Source of the DNA: Staphylococcus equorum
Lineage (GTDB): Bacteria; Bacillota; Bacilli; Staphylococcales; Staphylococcaceae
Direction: 5' to 3'
Assembly: GCF_029531845.1 (NCBI RefSeq)
Contig: NZ_JAMBPV010000002.1
Span: 310,001 to 374,000, forward strand
Length of the DNA: 64,000 bases
Shown: positions 1 through 10,662 of the stretch, piece by piece
Layout of the letters: each line of letters opens with the position of its first letter
Position numbering within the stretch: position 1 is the stretch's first letter
Notes under the pieces: generated by a model
Seen by the model: the letters and a program-made list of their open reading frames with translations, nothing else
What the model was told of the DNA's origin: nothing
Databases searched by the model: none
Made by a program: the position numbers and the translations under genes

Positions 1-1835
1 ACAGTATCGTTAAAACTTTCATATCCTGTACCTTCTTCTTCATTAAAGGCCATTTTAAATCCTTCTTGTACTTGGTTAACTTCTTCTTCAGTGTTATTAA
101 CCTTGTTTAACACGTCGCCTTTAAATTTTTCTTTTACTGGACCAAGTGTGTCTTTATTAGTAGCATCCCTTACTTCTAATCCGATATGTGGCTGCACTCT
201 ATAGCCATCGTTAGCAATGGTAGAAGCGTATTGTGATAATTGTAACGGTGTATATGTGTCATACTGACCAATTGCTAAATCTAAAAAGTTACCTGGATTA
301 TCAGTTAAAGGTTCAATTTGTCCATTTGTCTCGTTAGGTAAATCAATGCCTGTTTTAACACCTAGTCCAACTTGGTTTAAACCTTTACGTAATTTTTGAC
401 CTGCTTCTGAAATATCTGAAGGCAATGTCATGTTTGGTGTATAAGCAGATCCAGCGATTTTCAGTGCAGTTTTAAACATATATACGTTGGAAGAGTGCAT
501 CAATGCTTCTTTGTCATCAATAGTCACTTTACCGTCTTGGTTAAAGTAAGAACTTTTCTTAAGACCACCAGCAAATTCTAATGGCTTGTCGACCATTTCT
601 TCGCCTACATTAATTGCATCGTTTTGGTAACCTGCTAATAGTGTACCACCTTTTATAGAGGAACCTACCGCATATTGTGAAGTGAATGTACCGATATCAT
701 AATCAGTTAAATCACCATTCTTATCAATTTGTTTACCTGCCATTGCTAGGACATCACCATTGTTTGGATTTTGGACCACAATCATTGCATTATCCATATC
801 TTTAGCACCTTCACTACGCAATTTTTCGATTTGTTTTTCTAGGTACTCTTCAGTTTTTTTCTGTAGTTCTATATCGATACTTAGAACTAAATCATCACCA
901 CGTGAGCCTGGATTTATGACTTTTGAGTCAATAACATCTCCGGATTTATCCGTGGTATACTTCATTTCTTTCTTCTTACCTTTTAGAACGTCATCATATT
1001 GATATTCTAAATAAGATTTACCTACACGATCATTACGTGAATAGCCTTTAGATAAATATTTTTCAGTTAATTCTTTTGGAATTCCTTCTTCACTTGTGGA
1101 AACATCACCAAATATACCTCTCAACGTATCATCATGTGGGTATTTTCTATCCCAATCCATTGTAGTATTGACTCCTGGCATTTCTGATAATTTTTGAGAT
1201 ACTGCTGCATATTCTTCATCAGTAACGTCTTCATTCTTAATCATTTGTGGATCTAAAGCCGATCCTGACATCATTTCTCTATATATAGATAGTATCTGCA
1301 AATCTTCACCAGTTAATGTATCGGTTTGTTTAGCACCAATCTTTTTATATAATGATTCATCATAGTCATCTTGAGAAATACTGCCATCTTCTAAAAGCGC
1401 TTGCTCTTCTTTCATCAAATCTTCAGCTTTATTAGGGTGAATTTGAATCCAATAATCTTGCTTATCTCTGTCTGTAATTTTATCTGTATCCATTTCAATT
1501 AAGCGAGACAAGTCTTTAGCAATTTTTAAAACCTCTGATTGGGATGTTTTTCTGCCCCTTGCATATGTAATCGCCTTTTTAGATGCATTATCAACGAGAA
1601 CTTTACCGTTTCTATCTAAAATTCGGCCTCTTGGCACAGCTTCATTAACAGTTAAATTTTCACTATTTTTAATGAGTTGCTCATAACGGGATCCTTCAGC
1701 AATTTGTAAATAACCCAATCTTAAAACAATTACTGCGAAAATGAATACAATAACACCAAAAATAAAACTGATTCTTTTATTCATTGTATTTCTAATCTTT
1801 TCATCATTTGATTTTTCTTTTAGTCTTTTTAGCAA
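1..1835 (-). CDS. pbp3: Class B penicillin-binding protein (PBP3-like), C-terminus cut by window edge
   Basis: Transpeptidase that cross-links cell-wall peptidoglycan, anchored in the membrane with the catalytic domain outside. The visible 611 codons begin with a basic cytoplasmic tail, then one membrane segment (about residues 22-42) and a dimerisation domain. The acylation motif SSIK has its serine at residue 392, and SSN lies at 448-450. The KTG box should lie just beyond base 1; the last readable residues run into the stretch that precedes it in S. aureus PBP3, which I remember as about 690 aa. I chose a TTG start at 1835: it has AGAGG nine bases upstream and gives MLKRLKEKS, the N-terminus I remember for S. 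aureus. An in-frame ATG lies 17 codons downstream but has no comparable site. It is downstream of sodA, beyond the sodA terminator. Confidence 0.9.
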   Translation of the reverse strand, partial: MLKRLKEKSNDEKIRNTMNKRISFIFGVIVFIFAVIVLRLGYLQIAEGSRYEQLIKNSENLTVNEAVPRGRILDRNGKVLVDNASKKAITYARGRKTSQSEVLKIAKDLSRLIEMDTDKITDRDKQDYWIQIHPNKAEDLMKEEQALLEDGSISQDDYDESLYKKIGAKQTDTLTGEDLQILSIYREMMSGSALDPQMIKNEDVTDEEYAAVSQKLSEMPGVNTTMDWDRKYPHDDTLRGIFGDVSTSEEGIPKELTEKYLSKGYSRNDRVGKSYLEYQYDDVLKGKKKEMKYTTDKSGDVIDSKVINPGSRGDDLVLSIDIELQKKTEEYLEKQIEKLRSEGAKDMDNAMIVVQNPNNGDVLAMAGKQIDKNGDLTDYDIGTFTSQYAVGSSIKGGTLLAGYQNDAINVGEEMVDKPLEFAGGLKKSSYFNQDGKVTIDDKEALMHSSNVYMFKTALKIAGSAYTPNMTLPSDISEAGQKLRKGLNQVGLGVKTGIDLPNETNGQIEPLTDNPGNFLDLAIGQYDTYTPLQLSQYASTIANDGYRVQPHIGLEVRDATNKDTLGPVKEKFKGDVLNKVNNTEEEVNQVQEGFKMAFNEEEGTGYESFNDT

Positions 1836-1909
1836 AACAACATACCTCTATTCAAAAGTTCTCACTACAAATGATATATGAAATCAGACAATATTTCTAT
1901 TATTTTAGT

Positions 1910-1943
1910 TAAAAAAAATGACGACCTTTGAAAAGGCCGTCAT
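1910..1943 (-). terminator. Rho-independent terminator of sodA
   Basis: Inverted repeat 1918-1943 (ATGACGGCCTTT with AAGGTCGTCAT, one G-U pair) is followed on the minus strand by eight T. It starts about 15 bases after the sodA stop codon. Confidence 0.88.
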
Positions 1944-1957
1944 AATCGCCTGCTTAA

Positions 1958-2557
1958 TTATTTAGCAGCATTATATAATTCGTCAACTTTTTCCCAATTT
2001 ACAACGTTCCAAAATGCACTAATATAATCTGGACGTTTGTTTTGGTATTTAAGGTAATAAGCATGTTCCCAAACATCTAAGCCTAGGATAGGTGTTTTAC
2101 CTTCAGTTAATGGGTTATCTTGGTTAGGTGTAGTAACGATTTCTAATTTACCATCATTTACAACTAGCCATGCCCAACCTGAACCGAAACGTGCTGCAGC
2201 TTGGTTAGCAAACTCTTCTTTGAATGCGTCTAAAGAACCCCATTGTTCTTTAATTTTATCAACAACAGTACCTTTTTCTTCAGAGTTTGGAGTTAATAAT
2301 TCCCAAAATAATGAATGGTTTAAGTGTCCTCCACCATTATTGCGAACAGCTGTTTGAATGTTTTCTGGTACACTGTCTAAGTTTGCAACAATTTCTTCGA
2401 TTGATTTAGATTCTAAATCAGTTCCTTCAACTGCTGCATTTAATTTAGTTACATAAGTGTTATGGTGTTTGTCATGGTGAATCTCCATTGTTTGTTGATC
2501 AATGTGTGGTTCCAATGCATCAAAACCATAAGGTAAGTTTGGTAATTCAAAAGCCAT
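1958..2557 (-). CDS. sodA: Superoxide dismutase, Mn/Fe family
   Basis: Cytoplasmic enzyme that converts superoxide to hydrogen peroxide and oxygen. The 199-aa protein has the full Mn/Fe SOD fold signature. The four metal ligands are His27 (in MEIHHDKHH), His81 (in [10 protein letters not shown]), Asp161 and His165 (in DVWEHAYY). Sequence alone does not settle whether it uses manganese, iron or both; staphylococci have an Mn-type SodA and some also a cambialistic SodM, and the position in the genome fits sodA. The start is an ATG behind AGGAGGATG. A good SigA-type promoter and a palindrome at the probable start site lie upstream. It is monocistronic, bounded by its own terminator. Confidence 0.96.
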   Translation of the reverse strand: MAFELPNLPYGFDALEPHIDQQTMEIHHDKHHNTYVTKLNAAVEGTDLESKSIEEIVANLDSVPENIQTAVRNNGGGHLNHSLFWELLTPNSEEKGTVVDKIKEQWGSLDAFKEEFANQAAARFGSGWAWLVVNDGKLEIVTTPNQDNPLTEGKTPILGLDVWEHAYYLKYQNKRPDYISAFWNVVNWEKVDELYNAAK

Positions 2558-2595
2558 AAATAATCATCCTCCTAATTAATCTTAAATAAAGCATA

Positions 2596-2631
2596 ACAAG
2601 TTATATTAATGACAACAATTAATATGCTTGT
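2596..2631. repeat. Palindrome at the probable sodA transcription start
   Basis: ACAAG-TT-ATATTAAT, a 7-base loop, then ATTAATAT-G-CTTGT gives about 13 paired bases with a small internal bulge. It starts within a few bases of the predicted +1, so it is either an operator or a 5' stem on the sodA mRNA. Confidence 0.55.
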
Positions 2632-2637
2632 GAAAGC

Positions 2638-2667
2638 ATTATATAGTCATAAAATAATATTTGTCAT
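2638..2667 (-). promoter_or_regulatory. SigA-type promoter of sodA
   Basis: On the minus strand, ATGACA (2662-2667) is followed after 18 bases by a perfect TATAAT (2638-2643). The predicted start is near 2631, giving a leader of about 75 nt before the sodA ATG. The rest of the 2558-3019 gap holds the palindrome at 2596-2631, the zur terminator and AT-rich sequence in which I see no gene. Confidence 0.65.
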
Positions 2668-2950
2668 CTTTCGTTCCTTTATTAGTATATCTCAAATCAG
2701 ACCTATTTAAACATCTTTGACGAACTATTTTAAAAATTCAATTTAATTCATACTAACGGCCTATGTTTAATTCTCTAATTTTTAGTAGAAAGAATTATTT
2801 TGTGATGTTTTACAAGTTATGAAATAATGAATTTGTTGATTTTGTATGCTCAATTTATTCATGCTCACTCTCCTAGTATATAAATGATATTGAATAAAAT
2901 AAGATACAAGTAATCCCCTTCAAATCAACTTATCATATTAATTTCAAACT

Positions 2951-2988
2951 AAAAAAACAAGCCAAACGCGTTTTATAACGTCGGCTTG
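2951..2988 (-). terminator. Terminator of the mreA-mreB-zur operon
   Basis: CAAGCC/GGCTTG closes a hairpin with an interrupted inner ACG stem. Seven T follow on the minus strand, about 30 bases after the zur stop. Confidence 0.75.
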
Positions 2989-3019
2989 TACATTACATTT
3001 CGGGCTTAGTTTAAATAAA

Positions 3020-3433
3020 CTAAGCTTTTTGACAAAATTCACAAACGCCGTAGACTTCTAATTTGTGTGTATGAATATCTACTTGTGGTAGAAAAGCTTT
3101 GATTTGCTCAATCGGACAAAAATCAATCACTTTAGTATCACCGCATGATTCACAAATAAAATGATGATGGTGATGATCTGTACAAGCAATTCTAAATTTC
3201 ATCTCTCCATCAAGTTCTGTACCTTCTACAATTCCTAAATTTTTAAAAAGATGTAAGTTACGATATATGGTATCAAAAGAAATGCCAGGATAATTTTCAT
3301 CCATTTTTTGTTGAATGTGCTTTGCATTAATATATTTATCTTCAGCAACGAAGATATCTATCATTTCTCGTCTTTTATTTGTATATTTATGACCGTTTGC
3401 TTTGATTATGTCAATCGCTTCTTCAGTTTTCAT
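3020..3433 (-). CDS. zur: Zinc-uptake regulator of the Fur family
   Basis: Dimeric DNA-binding repressor that senses zinc and shuts off zinc import. The 137-aa protein has the winged-helix half (about 1-80, recognition region around [13 protein letters not shown]) and a metal-binding half. Visible there are a histidine run at 87-91, the structural-zinc pairs CESC (C94, C97) and CEFC (C131, C134), and HTH at 121-123. Its place as the last gene after an ABC zinc permease and ATPase points to Zur rather than Fur or PerR. The start ATG overlaps the end of mreB by 11 bases. A Zur-box-like sequence lies at the operon promoter, which suggests autoregulation. Confidence 0.9.
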   Translation of the reverse strand: MKTEEAIDIIKANGHKYTNKRREMIDIFVAEDKYINAKHIQQKMDENYPGISFDTIYRNLHLFKNLGIVEGTELDGEMKFRIACTDHHHHHFICESCGDTKVIDFCPIEQIKAFLPQVDIHTHKLEVYGVCEFCQKA

Positions 3434-4283
3434 TTTTAACAGCCCCTTTTACCGTTCTTATTTTAAATTTCTGGTAAACCATCGTTATTGCAAGGATAAG
3501 CACAAGTAATACTACAATCACACCACCAGGAGAAATGTTCATATAAAACGCTAAAACTAATCCACCGATAACTGACAGTTCTCCAATAACAACACTTAAG
3601 ATGATTAACTGTTTAAAACCTTTCGTCATGCGCATTGCGATAGCTACAGGTAATGTGATTAATGCACTTACCAGTAAGATGCCTACGACGCGCATTGAAG
3701 CTGATATGACCATAGCCACAATAATTATAAATAGAAACTGTATCCATTTAGGAATGCCAATGACTTTACTGTACTCCTCATCAAATGACAATATAAATAA
3801 CTCTTTATAAAAAGATAATATAAACGCAATCACAATGATTACAATAACGATAATAGTGACTAAATCACTTTCAGTTACCGCACTAATTGAACCAAAGAGT
3901 AAACCAACAATCTCTTGATTAAAACCATCTGCAAGAGAAATAAAAATCGCACTCAATGCTATACCTGCACTCATAATGATAGGAATCGCAATTTCTTGAT
4001 AATTACTGTAAGAAGTTCTAAGGTTTTCAATTAATAGTGCTCCTATAATAGCAAAAAGAATACCAAACCACATAGGATTTATAAATGTGAAAGCTGGTAT
4101 AATCGTAACGACAAACATGCCAAATGAAATACCACCTAAAGTGACATGACTTAATGCATCAGCAATAAGTGATAACCTTCGTACAACAATAAAAGCACCG
4201 ATTAAAGGTGCAATCAGACCAATAAGTACACCACTAATTAAAGAGTAGCGCATGAAATCAAAATTAAGTAATGCTTCTATCAT
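3423..4283 (-). CDS. mreB: Zinc ABC transporter, membrane permease (ZnuB/MreB type)
   Basis: Integral membrane subunit of a metal ABC importer (ABC-3 family). The 286-aa protein is strongly hydrophobic with about eight or nine membrane helices and the family motif around [17 protein letters not shown] near residue 40. I place the start at the ATG at 4283 because it overlaps the mreA stop as ATGA, the usual sign of translational coupling. A GTG 12 bases upstream stays in frame but sits inside the ribosome-binding sequence. This is not the actin-like MreB; the name is the one used for the staphylococcal mreA-mreB-zur operon. No substrate-binding lipoprotein is present here, so it must be encoded elsewhere. 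Confidence 0.88.
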   Translation of the reverse strand: MIEALLNFDFMRYSLISGVLIGLIAPLIGAFIVVRRLSLIADALSHVTLGGISFGMFVVTIIPAFTFINPMWFGILFAIIGALLIENLRTSYSNYQEIAIPIIMSAGIALSAIFISLADGFNQEIVGLLFGSISAVTESDLVTIIVIVIIVIAFILSFYKELFILSFDEEYSKVIGIPKWIQFLFIIIVAMVISASMRVVGILLVSALITLPVAIAMRMTKGFKQLIILSVVIGELSVIGGLVLAFYMNISPGGVIVVLLVLILAITMVYQKFKIRTVKGAVKNEN

Positions 4284-5053
4284 GATGAACAACACTCCCT
4301 ACTATGTTGGTGATCTACAAATTGAATAGGGTGTCCATATATTTTCGATATTTCAACTTCATCCAATGATTTGAAATCTTCAGTAGAACCATGAAAATGT
4401 AAATGTTTATTTAGGCATGCTACTTCAGTAGCTGTATCAGCAACAACACCAATATCATGCGTCACTAAAATTATTGTTACACCTTCATGTTTAAGTGTCT
4501 CTAATGTTTCATAAAATTCACTTACATGTTTAGCATCGATACCGCTTGTAGGTTCATCTAATATTAACACTGATGGCTCGCTAATTAAGGCTCTAGCTAT
4601 TAATACACGTTGCTGTTGTCCTCCTGAGAGTTCAGCTATGTTTTTATCTATCAAGTGTTCAATATTCAATCTCTTTAATACTTTTTTCACTTTGCCTTCA
4701 TCGGTTTTATTAAACCATTGAAGCATTTTTTTACGTTTAGTCAGTCCACTAATTACGACCTCTTTAACGCTTGCTGGAAAACCAGCTTTAAAAGCTTGCG
4801 CTTTCTGGGAAACATAACTTATTTTTAGCATAGACTGTTTTCCATTGTAATCTTTACCATCAACATAAATTTGTCCTTTTTGTATAGGCAATAATCCAAG
4901 TATAATTTTTAGCAAAGTTGATTTACCTGCCCCATTTGGGCCGACTATTGCTAGAAATTCCCCACGATTAATTTTAATATTTATATTTTCAAGTACTTGT
5001 TTATTGTCAAAATAATAATCAATATTTTTTAATTCGAATACTGGCGTAGACAT
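4280..5053 (-). CDS. mreA: Zinc ABC transporter, ATP-binding subunit (ZnuC/MreA type)
   Basis: Cytoplasmic ATPase that powers the MreB permease. The 257-aa protein has Walker A GPNGAGKST at 38-46, the signature LSGGQQQR near 141-148, Walker B VLILDEPTSG near 161-170 and the switch histidine in VTHD. The C-terminus is rich in His and Cys (QHSRECCSS), possibly metal-responsive. Start: ATG at 5053, preceded by CGAGGTG at good spacing; an upstream in-frame start adding 13 residues has no better site. It is the first gene of the mreA-mreB-zur operon, just behind the promoter and Zur-box-like site. Confidence 0.9.
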   Translation of the reverse strand: MSTPVFELKNIDYYFDNKQVLENINIKINRGEFLAIVGPNGAGKSTLLKIILGLLPIQKGQIYVDGKDYNGKQSMLKISYVSQKAQAFKAGFPASVKEVVISGLTKRKKMLQWFNKTDEGKVKKVLKRLNIEHLIDKNIAELSGGQQQRVLIARALISEPSVLILDEPTSGIDAKHVSEFYETLETLKHEGVTIILVTHDIGVVADTATEVACLNKHLHFHGSTEDFKSLDEVEISKIYGHPIQFVDHQHSRECCSS

Positions 5054-5071
5054 GTTTTCACCTCGTTTTAT

Positions 5072-5116
5072 ACTATACAACGTAGATATCATTATGTAAA
5101 TAGTAATCTTTACGAC
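5072..5116 (-). promoter_or_regulatory. Promoter and candidate Zur box of mreA-mreB-zur
   Basis: TTTACA (5095-5100) is followed after 17 bases by TATAGT (5072-5077). Immediately upstream, TCGTAAAGATTACTA (5101-5115, minus strand) closely resembles the Bacillus Zur operator core CGTAAT-N-ATTACG, abutting the -35 hexamer. This placement would let zinc-loaded Zur block RNA polymerase. The match is by eye. Confidence 0.6.
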
Positions 5117-5121
5117 TTATC

Positions 5122-5157
5122 AAAAAAACGAACACTTTTATTTAGTAAAAGTGTTCG
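5122..5157 (-). terminator. Terminator after nfo
   Basis: Perfect 12-bp stem CGAACACTTTTA/TAAAAGTGTTCG with a 5-base loop, followed on the minus strand by seven T. It separates nfo from the mreA promoter. Confidence 0.92.
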
Positions 5158-5172
5158 TGCTTTATATTAAAT

Positions 5173-6063
5173 TTATTGATTCAAAAGTTTGTTTTGTAAT
5201 TCAGGATCAAATTGTTGTTGTTTTAACATTTCAATTTCTAGTTTGTAAGGTGGTTTTTTACTCTTTTTATCTTCACCCACGAAAGGTGTTTCTAAAATCT
5301 TAGGTATATCTTTAAATGACTCGTGATGAACAATGTAATTTAAAGCGTCAAAGCCGATATAACCAAAGCCAATGTTTTCGTGTCTATCTTTATGCGCACC
5401 AATATCGTTTTTACTATCATTCACGTGTACAACTTTAATTCTATCCACGCCAACGATTTTATCAAATTCATTTAGTACACCATCAAAATCTTCTTTAACA
5501 TTGTAACCTGCATCGTGCGTATGGCATGTGTCAAAACACACTGACAATCTTTCATTATGATTGACGCCATCGATAATTTGGGCTATTTCTTCAAAATTTC
5601 TTCCAACTTCGGAACCTTTACCAGCCATTGTCTCTAAAGCAATTCTTACATTATTGTCATTAGTCAGCACTTCGTTAAGGCCTTCAATGATTTTTTTAAT
5701 ACCTACATCAGCGCCTTCACCTACATGTGACCCAGGATGAAGTACGATATCTTTTGCACCTAACGCTTGTGTACGTTCTATTTCACTTTGTAAGAATTCC
5801 ACACCTAAGTCAAAAACATGTGGTTTTATAGTGTTAGCAATATTAATAATATAAGGCGCATGAACAACAATATTTGAAAGACCATGTTGTTCCATAATTT
5901 CATGACCTTTTTCAATATTTAATTCTTCGATAGGCTTTCTTCTAGTATTTTGAGGCGCACCTGTGTAAATCATAAAAGTAGATTCGCCCAATTTATGTGC
6001 TTCTTCTGCTGAACCTTCTAACATTTTTTTACCATTCATAGATACATGAGATCCCAATAACAT
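5173..6063 (-). CDS. nfo: Endonuclease IV (AP endonuclease)
   Basis: Cuts DNA 5' to abasic sites in base-excision repair. It is a TIM-barrel enzyme with a trinuclear zinc centre. The 296-aa protein shows the metal-ligand motifs in order: [49 protein letters not shown] and LETPF. I use the ATG at 6063, seven bases after AGGTG; this gives MLLGSHVS, the usual family start. A GTG three codons earlier directly follows the cshB stop and is possible. It is co-transcribed behind cshB and ends at a strong terminator. Confidence 0.95.
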   Translation of the reverse strand: MLLGSHVSMNGKKMLEGSAEEAHKLGESTFMIYTGAPQNTRRKPIEELNIEKGHEIMEQHGLSNIVVHAPYIINIANTIKPHVFDLGVEFLQSEIERTQALGAKDIVLHPGSHVGEGADVGIKKIIEGLNEVLTNDNNVRIALETMAGKGSEVGRNFEEIAQIIDGVNHNERLSVCFDTCHTHDAGYNVKEDFDGVLNEFDKIVGVDRIKVVHVNDSKNDIGAHKDRHENIGFGYIGFDALNYIVHHESFKDIPKILETPFVGEDKKSKKPPYKLEIEMLKQQQFDPELQNKLLNQ

Positions 6064-6072
6064 AGTAGTCAC

Positions 6073-7413
6073 CTATCCTTTTTTATTTTTCCTCTGTTGT
6101 CGGCTTTGTTGTTTACTAAATTGTTTACGTTCTTTAATTTTTAGATCGTCTAAATCACGCTTGAATTTCTTTTTATAACCAGGTTTAACTTTTTTCTTAT
6201 TACTTTTTACTTTATGTTTTAATTCATTTGTTAAATGATCATCTTTATTTCTACGTTTTCGACGAGTATTATGGGCTTTTACAGCTTTTAATTCACCATC
6301 TTTGATGTCTACATTTTCAAATTCATAGCCACGTTGTTCAATCAAAGTAACATTTTCTTCTTCGTCTGGGCTATATAATGTAATTGCAACACCTTTGTAT
6401 TGACCACGTCCTGTACGTCCGACACGGTGAGTAAAGAAATCAATATCTCTTGGTACGTCAAAGTTAATTACATGGCTCACACCGTCGATGTCTATACCAC
6501 GTGAAGCTAAGTCACTGGCTATAACAAATTGGAATTCTAAGTTTCTAACACGTTTCATTTGTTGTTTACGCTCTCTTGGTGTTAAACCACCATGAATCAT
6601 TCCTAATTTCAAACCGGACGCAGCTAATTGTTTTGCTAATTCGTCTGCGCTATCACGACTATTACAGAAAATAATACATAGATATGGATTTAAAATATCA
6701 ATAAGTTTTAAAGTTTTTTCAACTTTTGCTTCACCTTTTGTTGGAATTAAATAGAATTCGATATTCTTTTTATTTTTTTGAGTATTTTCAATTTCAACAT
6801 ACTCAGGATTTTCTAAATATTTGTTTAAAAATGGGTGCAATGATTTTGGTATAGTGGCACTGAAAACTGCAATATGTGCATTTTCATCTAATCTTGTAGC
6901 CACATAATCTACTTCTTCGATTAAACCTAAATCAATCATTAAATCTGCTTCATCAATAACCAAATAAGAAGCTAAATGAACATGTAAATCCCCATTTTTG
7001 GCTAAGTCATTTATACGAGTCGGCGTACCAATAATAAGTTGTGGTTGATTTTTTGCTCGATTACGGTCTTTTTCTATATCTGTACCACCAATAAATAGCT
7101 TTACAGAGACTTCATCTTTAAATTTGGCTAAGTGACTAGCTACATCAAATAATTGTTGTGCTAGCTCTCGTGTAGGGGCTACGATAATTGCTTGTGGTTC
7201 TTTATAGTCTGTATTGATTGCATTCATTAATGGTAATAAAAATGCATGTGATTTACCTGTACCAGTCTGTGATTGACCTATTAAATTTACCTGTTTCATT
7301 ATTTTTGGAATTACTCGACTTTGTATTTCAGTTGGTTGAGTAAAATTCAAATCCTTCACAGCGTCTAATAGACTTGGTTCTAAATTAAATTTCTCAAATG
7401 GGTGATTCGCCAT
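6073..7413 (-). CDS. cshB: DEAD-box RNA helicase CshB
   Basis: ATP-dependent RNA helicase, linked in Bacillus relatives to cold adaptation and ribosome or RNA metabolism. The 446-aa protein has all the core motifs: Q motif around FTQPTEIQ, motif I SQTGTGKS (48-55), PTRELAQQ (80-87), DEAD (154-157), SAT (185-187) and HRVGRTGRG in the second RecA domain. The last 70 residues are a highly basic Lys/Arg tail typical of CshB and likely to bind RNA. The nfo gene follows immediately, so the two probably share a transcript. Confidence 0.92.
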   Translation of the reverse strand: MANHPFEKFNLEPSLLDAVKDLNFTQPTEIQSRVIPKIMKQVNLIGQSQTGTGKSHAFLLPLMNAINTDYKEPQAIIVAPTRELAQQLFDVASHLAKFKDEVSVKLFIGGTDIEKDRNRAKNQPQLIIGTPTRINDLAKNGDLHVHLASYLVIDEADLMIDLGLIEEVDYVATRLDENAHIAVFSATIPKSLHPFLNKYLENPEYVEIENTQKNKKNIEFYLIPTKGEAKVEKTLKLIDILNPYLCIIFCNSRDSADELAKQLAASGLKLGMIHGGLTPRERKQQMKRVRNLEFQFVIASDLASRGIDIDGVSHVINFDVPRDIDFFTHRVGRTGRGQYKGVAITLYSPDEEENVTLIEQRGYEFENVDIKDGELKAVKAHNTRRKRRNKDDHLTNELKHKVKSNKKKVKPGYKKKFKRDLDDLKIKERKQFSKQQSRQQRKNKKG

Positions 7414-7522
7414 GTCTTGGCCTCCTTAAATCTTCATCTTATCTATTATAAAGCATTAGCTTCTAATTTTGAACTAAATTATTTAATCATATTGCATGTC
7501 GTACTCATTCGGTGTAAATAAT

Positions 7523-7563
7523 AATAACTCGAATCTACCTGTCATAAGTAAATTCGAGTTATT
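7523..7563 (-). terminator. Probable terminator after the Nif3-like gene
   Basis: Perfect 12-bp inverted repeat AATAACTCGAAT/ATTCGAGTTATT with a 17-base loop begins 7 bases after the stop codon. On the minus strand it is followed by TATTATTTA rather than a clean T run, so strength is uncertain. Confidence 0.6.
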
Positions 7564-7569
7564 CACGTA

Positions 7570-8673
7570 TTATATATATTCAAATGGATCTGTATTTAAT
7601 TGGGATGCGTTTATATTGAAATTAATTTTTTCATTGGTTAACCATGTTAGTAAAAGTTGGCGCAATCCATCTTTCATCACATATTCACTATAATGGTTAA
7701 TATCTAATAAATTAACACCTGCAATTTTAGCATCTAAAGCATCATGATGTTTAATATCTCCAGTCACAAATATATCTGCGCCCTTTTTAGCTGCAGCATA
7801 TTCAAAACCGATACCTGAGCCACCAATAACCGCAACCGTTTTAATATGTGAATTTAAATCACCAGTAAATCGAACACTTGGCATATGCAATTGTGTTTTA
7901 ACATGTTTAACAAATGATTCTGCAGACATAGATTCTTTAAGTTCACCAATCATACCTAAACCATAATTTGCTTCTTTTTCCATTTTTATAAAATCATAAA
8001 CGGGCGTTTCATATGGATGATGTTGTGTGATTAATTGTTGAGCTAAAATGCGTTGATGGTCTTCAATCATAAATTCTAATTTATACTCTTCAACATGTTC
8101 TACTGAACCTAATTCACCAATATGTGGATTCGCATTATCTACTGGTTTAAATTGTCCATTACCTGGGCTTTCAAAGAAACAATATTCATAATCGCCTTCT
8201 TGTGCTAAACCAGCTTCACTTAGACTATTTTTAAAAGTTTCTAAATTTATTTTTGGAATAAAAACTTGGACTTTAAAATACGGAATTGTTTCTGGGTTTA
8301 AAATATGTTGATTGTGTAATTGGATTTTATTGGCAAGCATCGCATTAACACCATTTGGATAGACGTCTAAATTGGTATGCAAGGCAATAAGGTTAATGTT
8401 ATTTTGAATTAACTTACGTATGATAGCACCATAGCCATCTTGCTGTGTAATACTTTTAACACCTTTAAAAATAAGTGGATGATGGCAAACTATTGTATTA
8501 CAATGATTGATCAACGCTTCTTCAACTACATCAACAGTGCAGTCAAGCGCTGTCAGAATCCCTGTAACTTTAGAAGAAGTATCACCAATAAGTAAGCCAA
8601 CATTATCCCACGATTCAGCCGTGTTCAATGGTACATGTTTATTAATAATACGAAGTAATTGTTCAATATTCAT
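7570..8673 (-). CDS. Nif3/DUF34 family protein (YqfO-like)
   Basis: Member of the NIF3/YqfO family, which binds a dinuclear metal centre; family members have been described as GTP cyclohydrolase-like or metal-handling proteins, and the role in staphylococci is not settled. The 367-aa protein has metal-site motifs at both ends: HHPLIF (about residue 70) and NLIALHTNLD (about 94-103) in the N-terminal half, GSGIGF, TGDIKHHDAL and NHYSEYV in the C-terminal half. The middle carries the PII-like insert typical of the long Gram-positive form. It follows trmK directly with no gap, as in other Firmicutes. Confidence 0.85.
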   Translation of the reverse strand: MNIEQLLRIINKHVPLNTAESWDNVGLLIGDTSSKVTGILTALDCTVDVVEEALINHCNTIVCHHPLIFKGVKSITQQDGYGAIIRKLIQNNINLIALHTNLDVYPNGVNAMLANKIQLHNQHILNPETIPYFKVQVFIPKINLETFKNSLSEAGLAQEGDYEYCFFESPGNGQFKPVDNANPHIGELGSVEHVEEYKLEFMIEDHQRILAQQLITQHHPYETPVYDFIKMEKEANYGLGMIGELKESMSAESFVKHVKTQLHMPSVRFTGDLNSHIKTVAVIGGSGIGFEYAAAKKGADIFVTGDIKHHDALDAKIAGVNLLDINHYSEYVMKDGLRQLLLTWLTNEKINFNINASQLNTDPFEYI

Positions 8674-9351
8674 TTATATCACCTCATTGATTAAATTAAT
8701 TTCATTATTGATTTCATTTAAGCGTTCGGCATGATGTTGCGGATTTAAATTCTGCTGTATTTTATATAATGCATCACGTTCGCGTTCCCATTTTTTGTAA
8801 AATAAATTATTCTTATGTTTCAATAATTCAGGTCCGAATTTTAATGCTTGTGATGATAATGTTTCAACATCTTCTAAATATTCTGCAACTATAATTTCAT
8901 AAATATGGCCTTTTTCTTCTAGTATATCTTCAGCTATAATACTATAATTCATTTTTACAAGTTGTTTTCGTATGGCACTAGATTGGATATTACTTTGCAT
9001 AATTAATCTCGGGTGTTTTGTTAATTTTCCAGAACCCTCAGCTAATATTTTAGCAATTAAAGGTCCGCCCATACCACAAATAGTAATCGATGAAATATCA
9101 TCACTATCTTGTATTACGGACAAACCGTCTCCGAGTCTAACATCGATAACTGAATATAGTTGATGTTCAACGACATTGCGTTTTGATGCTTCAAAGGGTC
9201 CTTTAATTACTTCCCCAGCGATTGCTTTTAGCGTCAAGTTGTTTTCAATTGCAAAAATTGGTAAATATGCATGGTCCGAACCGATGTCCGCTAAACAATC
9301 ACCTTGTATATAAGTACTTACTTTTTTTAATCTTTGATTTAATGGAATCAT
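8674..9351 (-). CDS. trmK: tRNA (adenine-22-N1)-methyltransferase
   Basis: Adds a methyl group to N1 of adenine 22 in tRNA using S-adenosylmethionine. The 225-aa protein has the SAM-binding loop DIGSDHAYLP at 22-31, the ICGMGG motif near 90, and a C-terminal charged coiled-coil segment. Start: ATG at 9351, eight bases after AGAGGAG; a longer frame would begin inside the sigA terminator. It sits between the sigA terminator and the Nif3-like gene. Confidence 0.92.
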   Translation of the reverse strand: MIPLNQRLKKVSTYIQGDCLADIGSDHAYLPIFAIENNLTLKAIAGEVIKGPFEASKRNVVEHQLYSVIDVRLGDGLSVIQDSDDISSITICGMGGPLIAKILAEGSGKLTKHPRLIMQSNIQSSAIRKQLVKMNYSIIAEDILEEKGHIYEIIVAEYLEDVETLSSQALKFGPELLKHKNNLFYKKWERERDALYKIQQNLNPQHHAERLNEINNEINLINEVI

Positions 9352-9376
9352 AAAAAGTTCTCCTCTATGTATATGT

Positions 9377-9412
9377 AAAAAGCTCTTTTGTACATCGTTG
9401 TACAAAAGAGCT
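9377..9412 (-). terminator. Terminator after sigA
   Basis: A 14-bp perfect stem AGCTCTTTTGTACA/TGTACAAAAGAGCT with a 4-base loop starts 6 bases after the sigA stop and is followed by five T. The trmK ribosome-binding site begins about 10 bases later, so read-through would be needed for sigA-trmK co-transcription. Confidence 0.9.
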
Positions 9413-9418
9413 AAAAAG

Positions 9419-10597
<1,179 letters not shown>

Positions 10598-10662
10598 TTA
10601 AAATAATATTCTAGTATACAGGCTGTTAATCCTATTAATATACACATACATTCATTATTGAA

